From contig MHXM01000110.1 in the NCBI GenBank assembly GCA_001825565.1, positions 1 through 16,613 of the forward strand: 16,613 nucleotides of DNA, read 5' to 3'. Under the pieces are notes generated by a model. That model did no database searches. It saw nothing but the letters and a program-made list of their open reading frames with translations, and was not told where the DNA came from. Shown piece after piece: positions 13,801 to 16,613 of this stretch; the stretch's first letter is position 1, and every line of letters starts with the position of its first letter. A program made the translations under genes and the position numbers. This stretch comes from Desulfuromonadaceae bacterium GWC2_58_13 (GTDB lineage Bacteria; Desulfobacterota; Desulfuromonadia; Desulfuromonadales; Trichloromonadaceae).

Positions 13801-15597
13801 GGTCGAAAGCTCACGGTCGCCGGTGCAACAGCGGATTCCGAAGCTCTTGATATAAACGGTGTTTTCGGCCAATTGCAGATCGAAATCGACTTCTTCGATA
13901 ACCGTCAGGTTGAGATTTTCAAGCAACGGCATCAATTCATTGAGATAACTGTGGCGAAGGCTGTAAAACTGCAACCGGTAGTACTTTTCATGCCCGGTAA
14001 AAGGCCCCCAAAGATCAAAAATCTCGTCGCCGGAGGTCAACACCTTTTCGATCTGTCGGACATCGCGCAGGGCGAAACGGGGATGAACCAGGGTTCGGTA
14101 GTTGCGGGAGAATCCCGCAACGTATCGGCGCCACAATTCAAACCCGTCCGTTTCGCCGAAGGCCTGGTCGAGCAGGTCCTGGAGACGGATGTCCCAGGGT
14201 CTGGCGATGCGGGTCAGTCCCCGTTCGAGGCAATTGAGATCAACCCGCACCTTGTCCGAACCGGGGGTCAGGCTTACATGGTGACTCGTGTAATCGGAAG
14301 AAATGTGAGTGATTTTCGCCTCAACCCTGGACACGCCGAAATACCGGCACAAATAGGTTTCGATGCGGGCCATGATGCCTGGCGAATAAAAACTGCGGGG
14401 CATGACCAGCAGCAAAGTCACTCCGCGAACCGCCAGGCTGGCAGTGACCACGACCCGGACCGCGGCGGCCCGGTACATCCGGGACAGGGAGCGAACTGCC
14501 TCGAACAGTTCGGCGGGTTTGAGGAAAAAAAGTTCGACCTTGGGAAAGGTATTGAAAATTTCGATCGTCTTGCGGTAGTCGTAACAGTCCCGGGGGAAGC
14601 AGAGTGCGTCCAGGGCCGCCTCGATGCGGTGGCGCAGGGCGGGGACATGGATGGCCGGCTCGTCGAGCATTTTTTCGGTGAACAACCCGAAAAATTCGTG
14701 GTCTTCCCATTCCCCTTCGCCAATCATCCGGCGAAAACCGACGCAGACCAGCGGTTCATTCCGCAACACCGGGCTGACCAGCGAAGATTCTTCAACCACC
14801 ACGTCCCGTTCCCGCAGCAGTCTCTGGCGCAACCGTTCCGGCGGTTCATCGCCCAGCGAAAGGCCGAGGGCATCGCCCGTCTCAATGACCCTCACCCCAT
14901 CATCCTTACCGGCCTGAACCCGATAACCGCGATAAGCAAATGGAAGAAAATTGCCGGATTTGAGCCAGTGCCAAAAATCGGCATAGCCACCTTGCTCGAC
15001 CACCGGTTGCAACGCCTCCAGGCGTCCTTCAAGCGCCCTGCGGTCGAGGTCGATCCGCAAGGCGGCCGAAAAGGCTCGGCGCACCACCTCGATCAGAATC
15101 GGGGCAGAGTCGGCATCGGCGTCCACCTCCATGATAATCAACGATTCTTTCGGCTCCCCGTCTGCGATGGGTCCGAGTTCGGACACCAGGCCCTCCTGCC
15201 TGACCACCTTGAAAATCGGGTGGCAGACCAGGTGAAAACGCCGCTGCAGGGAGGTGAGGCAGGCATACAAGGAATCGACCAGATACGGAACATCGGGAAC
15301 GTTGGTCACCAGCAAGGCATGGCGGGTCAGGAAGGGCAGTAACTCCACCCCGACCCCCTTGCCCCGGGACTCGATAAAGTCAAGAAGGGTCAACACCCAC
15401 TCGGCCAGTTTTTTCGAGGACAGCGGCTGCAGATAGGAAGGATGGGTGTGTTCCTGAAGAATGGCGGCCAGGGCCAGAGCCCGGAGATTTTTTTCCGGAA
15501 CCGGACCCTGGGAGAGAATTTTCCGGGCCGCCTCGAATTTAGCTTCCAGTTCACTTTTGGAAACACTGCTACCGTGCGGTTCAATGAGCATCGTCAT
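10879..15597 (-). CDS. Large NAD-dependent glutamate dehydrogenase (GDH-180 class)
   Basis: This 1572-residue enzyme oxidatively deaminates glutamate to 2-oxoglutarate and ammonia with NAD and belongs to the ~180-kDa bacterial class. The first ~700 residues are the regulatory ACT-like part found in this class. The catalytic core begins with GGLRWSDRPDDFRTEV (786-801), then MTKNALIVPVGSKGGFVVK (809-827, K821 in the GxKGG-like signature), VVAADKGTAHLPD (880-892) and SGGSQGYDHKKLAITARGAWE (911-931). The NAD-binding loop is VVGIGDMSGDVFGNGM (951-966). The frame is intact over 4.7 kb. ATG at 15597 has AGGA 4 nt upstream. It ends in a strong terminator and is preceded, after a 97-bp gap with a GC-rich hairpin, by the isomerase gene, which may share its transcript. 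It probably works in glutamate catabolism. Confidence 0.95.
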   Translation of the reverse strand: MTMLIEPHGSSVSKSELEAKFEAARKILSQGPVPEKNLRALALAAILQEHTHPSYLQPLSSKKLAEWVLTLLDFIESRGKGVGVELLPFLTRHALLVTNVPDVPYLVDSLYACLTSLQRRFHLVCHPIFKVVRQEGLVSELGPIADGEPKESLIIMEVDADADSAPILIEVVRRAFSAALRIDLDRRALEGRLEALQPVVEQGGYADFWHWLKSGNFLPFAYRGYRVQAGKDDGVRVIETGDALGLSLGDEPPERLRQRLLRERDVVVEESSLVSPVLRNEPLVCVGFRRMIGEGEWEDHEFFGLFTEKMLDEPAIHVPALRHRIEAALDALCFPRDCYDYRKTIEIFNTFPKVELFFLKPAELFEAVRSLSRMYRAAAVRVVVTASLAVRGVTLLLVMPRSFYSPGIMARIETYLCRYFGVSRVEAKITHISSDYTSHHVSLTPGSDKVRVDLNCLERGLTRIARPWDIRLQDLLDQAFGETDGFELWRRYVAGFSRNYRTLVHPRFALRDVRQIEKVLTSGDEIFDLWGPFTGHEKYYRLQFYSLRHSYLNELMPLLENLNLTVIEEVDFDLQLAENTVYIKSFGIRCCTGDRELSTLRDRLLKALGALRRGEVENDYLNRLLVPTGLAWREIDIFRGYRNYYFQLGSPYTKKRVAFALINNPKVALLLYRYFEGRFIDRPEWRDPLVREDQVLSPLRMDIGVALRDVADVNEDNILRTLFNLIDSTVRTNFFVRRDRPDYFFSFKISAIGIIDMPAPRPLYEIYVHSATMEGIHLRGGKVARGGLRWSDRPDDFRTEVLGLMKTQMTKNALIVPVGSKGGFVVKTPYSGREEGLVLSREAYRTLVRGLLDLTDNRVGPQVVRPEGVVAYDEEDPYLVVAADKGTAHLPDTANAVSRSYGFWLDDAFASGGSQGYDHKKLAITARGAWECVKRHFRELGVDIQTQSFSVVGIGDMSGDVFGNGMLLSRKIRLLAAFDHRHIFLDPDPDPEKSIDERRRLFNLPRSSWDDYDRRLLSEGGGIYSRSAKEIPLSPQIQRWLGVRHETMDAPGLIRLLLTAEADLLWNGGIGTYFKASTEKNEDAGDRANDGVRVDARQLRAAVVGEGGNLGFTQRGRIEYALAGGRINTDAVDNSAGVDCSDHEVNLKIFMQYLREQGQVASQEERNRQLEAVTDDVCKAVLANNYGQSLCLSLDQARCVRAVELFIDLSDRLSQAGLMDRRGEFLPSAKEVLARESRGLVRPELAILMAYSKMQLFQALLASPLPEQVGVRDYLFDYFPEAIRTRYHDLLSAHPLAREITATVITNIAVDRAGSAFFNGLAQKHGVTLVDAIAVWLAFDQVVDGETLRRQIYARDNRMSAERQHELLLRVEDALTALCDWSVGEGLDITPAPHQVSERREQLQAFEKVLGSILPAEEWSLCKSCARDCESHGIAAEPARRLSILPHLEIFLPVMVLAERTGSELYATARVFIDVRGLLDLDEILALVSNVPVRDGWDRQALQALTTSLADTGFRLTRVVLDQYAGNPDACLAGRRRELNHYRRLRDSLRGATPINFHPLMILASALEALVP

Positions 15598-15618
15598 GGT
15601 ATCCTGTGTGAAATCGAG

Positions 15619-15634
15619 GGCGGGGGCTCCCGCC
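15619..15634 (-). promoter_or_regulatory. Short GC-rich hairpin just upstream of the glutamate dehydrogenase start
   Basis: GGCGGG and CCCGCC (15619-15624, 15629-15634) form a 6-bp stem with a 4-nt loop about 22 nt before the ATG at 15597. No T-run follows, so it is not a standard terminator; it may slow or protect transcripts, or be incidental. Confidence 0.35.
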
Positions 15635-15694
15635 GTTCACGAAGATGCGGCGCCGACGCCGGTCTTGGACACCGGACAAAACGAAACCGCTACG

Positions 15695-16570
15695 CTATAA
15701 CATTTCGATGGCAGCGCGGGATTTCAGCTCGTCCACCCATGATTTAAGGTGTTTGGCGGCCGATTCCCCTTTGAGAAAATGTCGGATTTTCGGCGTCGCT
15801 TCTTCAAGGGTCAGAGCCTTTCCCTCTTCCCGACCGGTAACCTGGATCAGGTGAAAACCGAAGGGGGATTCGACGATCTCGCCAACGACTCCAACCGGTT
15901 GCGAAAACGCTGCCTCCGAAAAAGATTGTACCATATCTCCAGGCTTGAAAAAGCCGAGGTCGCCGCCGCGGGCGCCGCTGGGGCAATCGGAACAGTCGCG
16001 CGCCAGTTCGGCGAAGTTTTCCCGCAGGCAGCGCTGCTGCAATTCGATCATCCGCTGGCGGGTCGCATCCCGCTCTCCGTCCCGAACTTTCAGCAGAATG
16101 TGGCTGGCCCGAACCCGGGTCGGCGTTTTTATCTGCTCGGAATGGGCCCGATAAACCGTTTCGACCTGAGCCTCGTCAGGCTCGGGCAGACCTGACATTT
16201 CCTGTTCGGTGAGCAGGTTGACGGTAAGATCCTGGCGGATCATGCGCTGGTAGGCCGCAGGATCGATTCCAGCCTTCTCCAGGGTCGAATAGAGTTCCTC
16301 GGCGCTGGAAAAATTTTTCATGAGCCGCTCGATCTCGGCCGCCACGGCTTCCGGCGCGGCCAGCACCCCGCGACTCAAAGCTTCCTGGTAAATCAATTCG
16401 CGGCCCAGCAGTTTTTCCAGGGCCAGATCCTGGATGGCCGCCAGTTCATCGGCGGAAAGGTGGTCCATGGTTTTTCGGTGCAATTCCATGGCATACCCCT
16501 GGACCGCATTATTAAAATCGGCTTCGCTGATCGGACTGCCATTGACGGTAGCGAATATTTTTTGAGACAC
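15695..16570 (-). CDS. Parvulin-type peptidyl-prolyl isomerase with N-terminal SurA-like chaperone domain, no signal peptide
   Basis: A 291-residue SurA/PpiC-like protein. The N-terminal helical part (about 1-145) resembles the SurA N domain (VNGSPISEADFNNAVQGYA, 9-27). The rotamase domain spans about 152-246, with VRASHILLK (153-161, H157), GARGGDLGFFKPGDMV (199-214) and GFHLIQV (238-244, H240). The C-terminal helix ends at EML. No signal peptide or membrane anchor is visible, unlike periplasmic SurA or PrsA; NifM, a nitrogenase-maturation isomerase of similar architecture, is one alternative. The start is GTG at 16570, with AAGGAG 6 nt upstream, which supports it strongly. It lies next to the glutamate dehydrogenase gene, and 43 bp remain to the window edge without an identifiable gene. 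Confidence 0.88.
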   Translation of the reverse strand: MSQKIFATVNGSPISEADFNNAVQGYAMELHRKTMDHLSADELAAIQDLALEKLLGRELIYQEALSRGVLAAPEAVAAEIERLMKNFSSAEELYSTLEKAGIDPAAYQRMIRQDLTVNLLTEQEMSGLPEPDEAQVETVYRAHSEQIKTPTRVRASHILLKVRDGERDATRQRMIELQQRCLRENFAELARDCSDCPSGARGGDLGFFKPGDMVQSFSEAAFSQPVGVVGEIVESPFGFHLIQVTGREEGKALTLEEATPKIRHFLKGESAAKHLKSWVDELKSRAAIEML

Positions 16571-16613
16571 GGAAAACTCCTTGATCGAGGCTATAAATGC
16601 TTACCCAGGGCAT

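Noticed and set aside
13873..15342. 489-codon plus-strand open frame opposite the glutamate dehydrogenase
   Set aside because: It is antisense to an intact conserved enzyme, lacks recognisable motifs, and such frames are common opposite GC-rich genes. The same applies to the other long plus-strand frames at 11416-12405 and 12463-13479.
1..16613. CRISPR array, insertion sequence or tRNA gene
   Set aside because: No regularly spaced direct repeats, no transposase motifs and no tRNA-like fold apart from the tmRNA were found on either strand.

Overview
All protein genes I can support lie on the minus strand. Panels such as a ~1570-residue NAD-glutamate dehydrogenase, a panB-panC-panD operon, an RseC family protein, SmpB with a one-piece tmRNA, and GC-rich codon use suggest a Desulfuromonadales-type bacterium (Geobacter/Pelobacter/Desulfuromonas relatives). 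This placement is inferred from gene content; no taxonomic marker was compared.

Right to left, which is the direction of transcription. Bases 16570-10185 hold housekeeping genes: a cytoplasmic-looking parvulin-type peptidyl-prolyl isomerase, the large NAD-dependent glutamate dehydrogenase with its own intrinsic terminator, and a flavin reductase family protein. Bases 10149-7742 are a pantothenate operon. A good sigma-70-like promoter is followed by a ~230-nt leader ending in an intrinsic terminator 40 nt before the panB start, then panB, panC and panD, and an amidohydrolase 4 bp after panD. The leader has the layout of an attenuator or riboswitch. A second promoter with a perfect TATAAT sits at the end of the amidohydrolase gene and drives rseC and smpB. 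The tmRNA gene (ssrA, tag ADTDVRYALAA) follows, with a strong terminator.

Left of the ssrA 3' end the content changes to accessory genes. First comes a ~450-bp stretch with no convincing gene but with a 131-bp hairpin-rich element, bounded by inverted repeats that match the tmRNA T-arm. Then comes a MNT nucleotidyltransferase/HEPN pair whose HEPN catalytic motif is degraded, and a small XRE-type HTH protein. Last is a tightly coupled operon: a C5-cytosine DNA methyltransferase, a 720-residue protein with two GHKL ATPase domains (an Hsp90/MutL-like one at the N-terminus and a histidine-kinase-like one at the C-terminus), and the start of a response regulator cut by the window edge. The operon overlaps by GTGA at the first junction and has a 1-base gap at the second. 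It is the best candidate in the window for a poorly characterised system: DNA methylation tied to a phosphorelay-like module, probably anti-phage defence, with any nuclease lying beyond the left edge.
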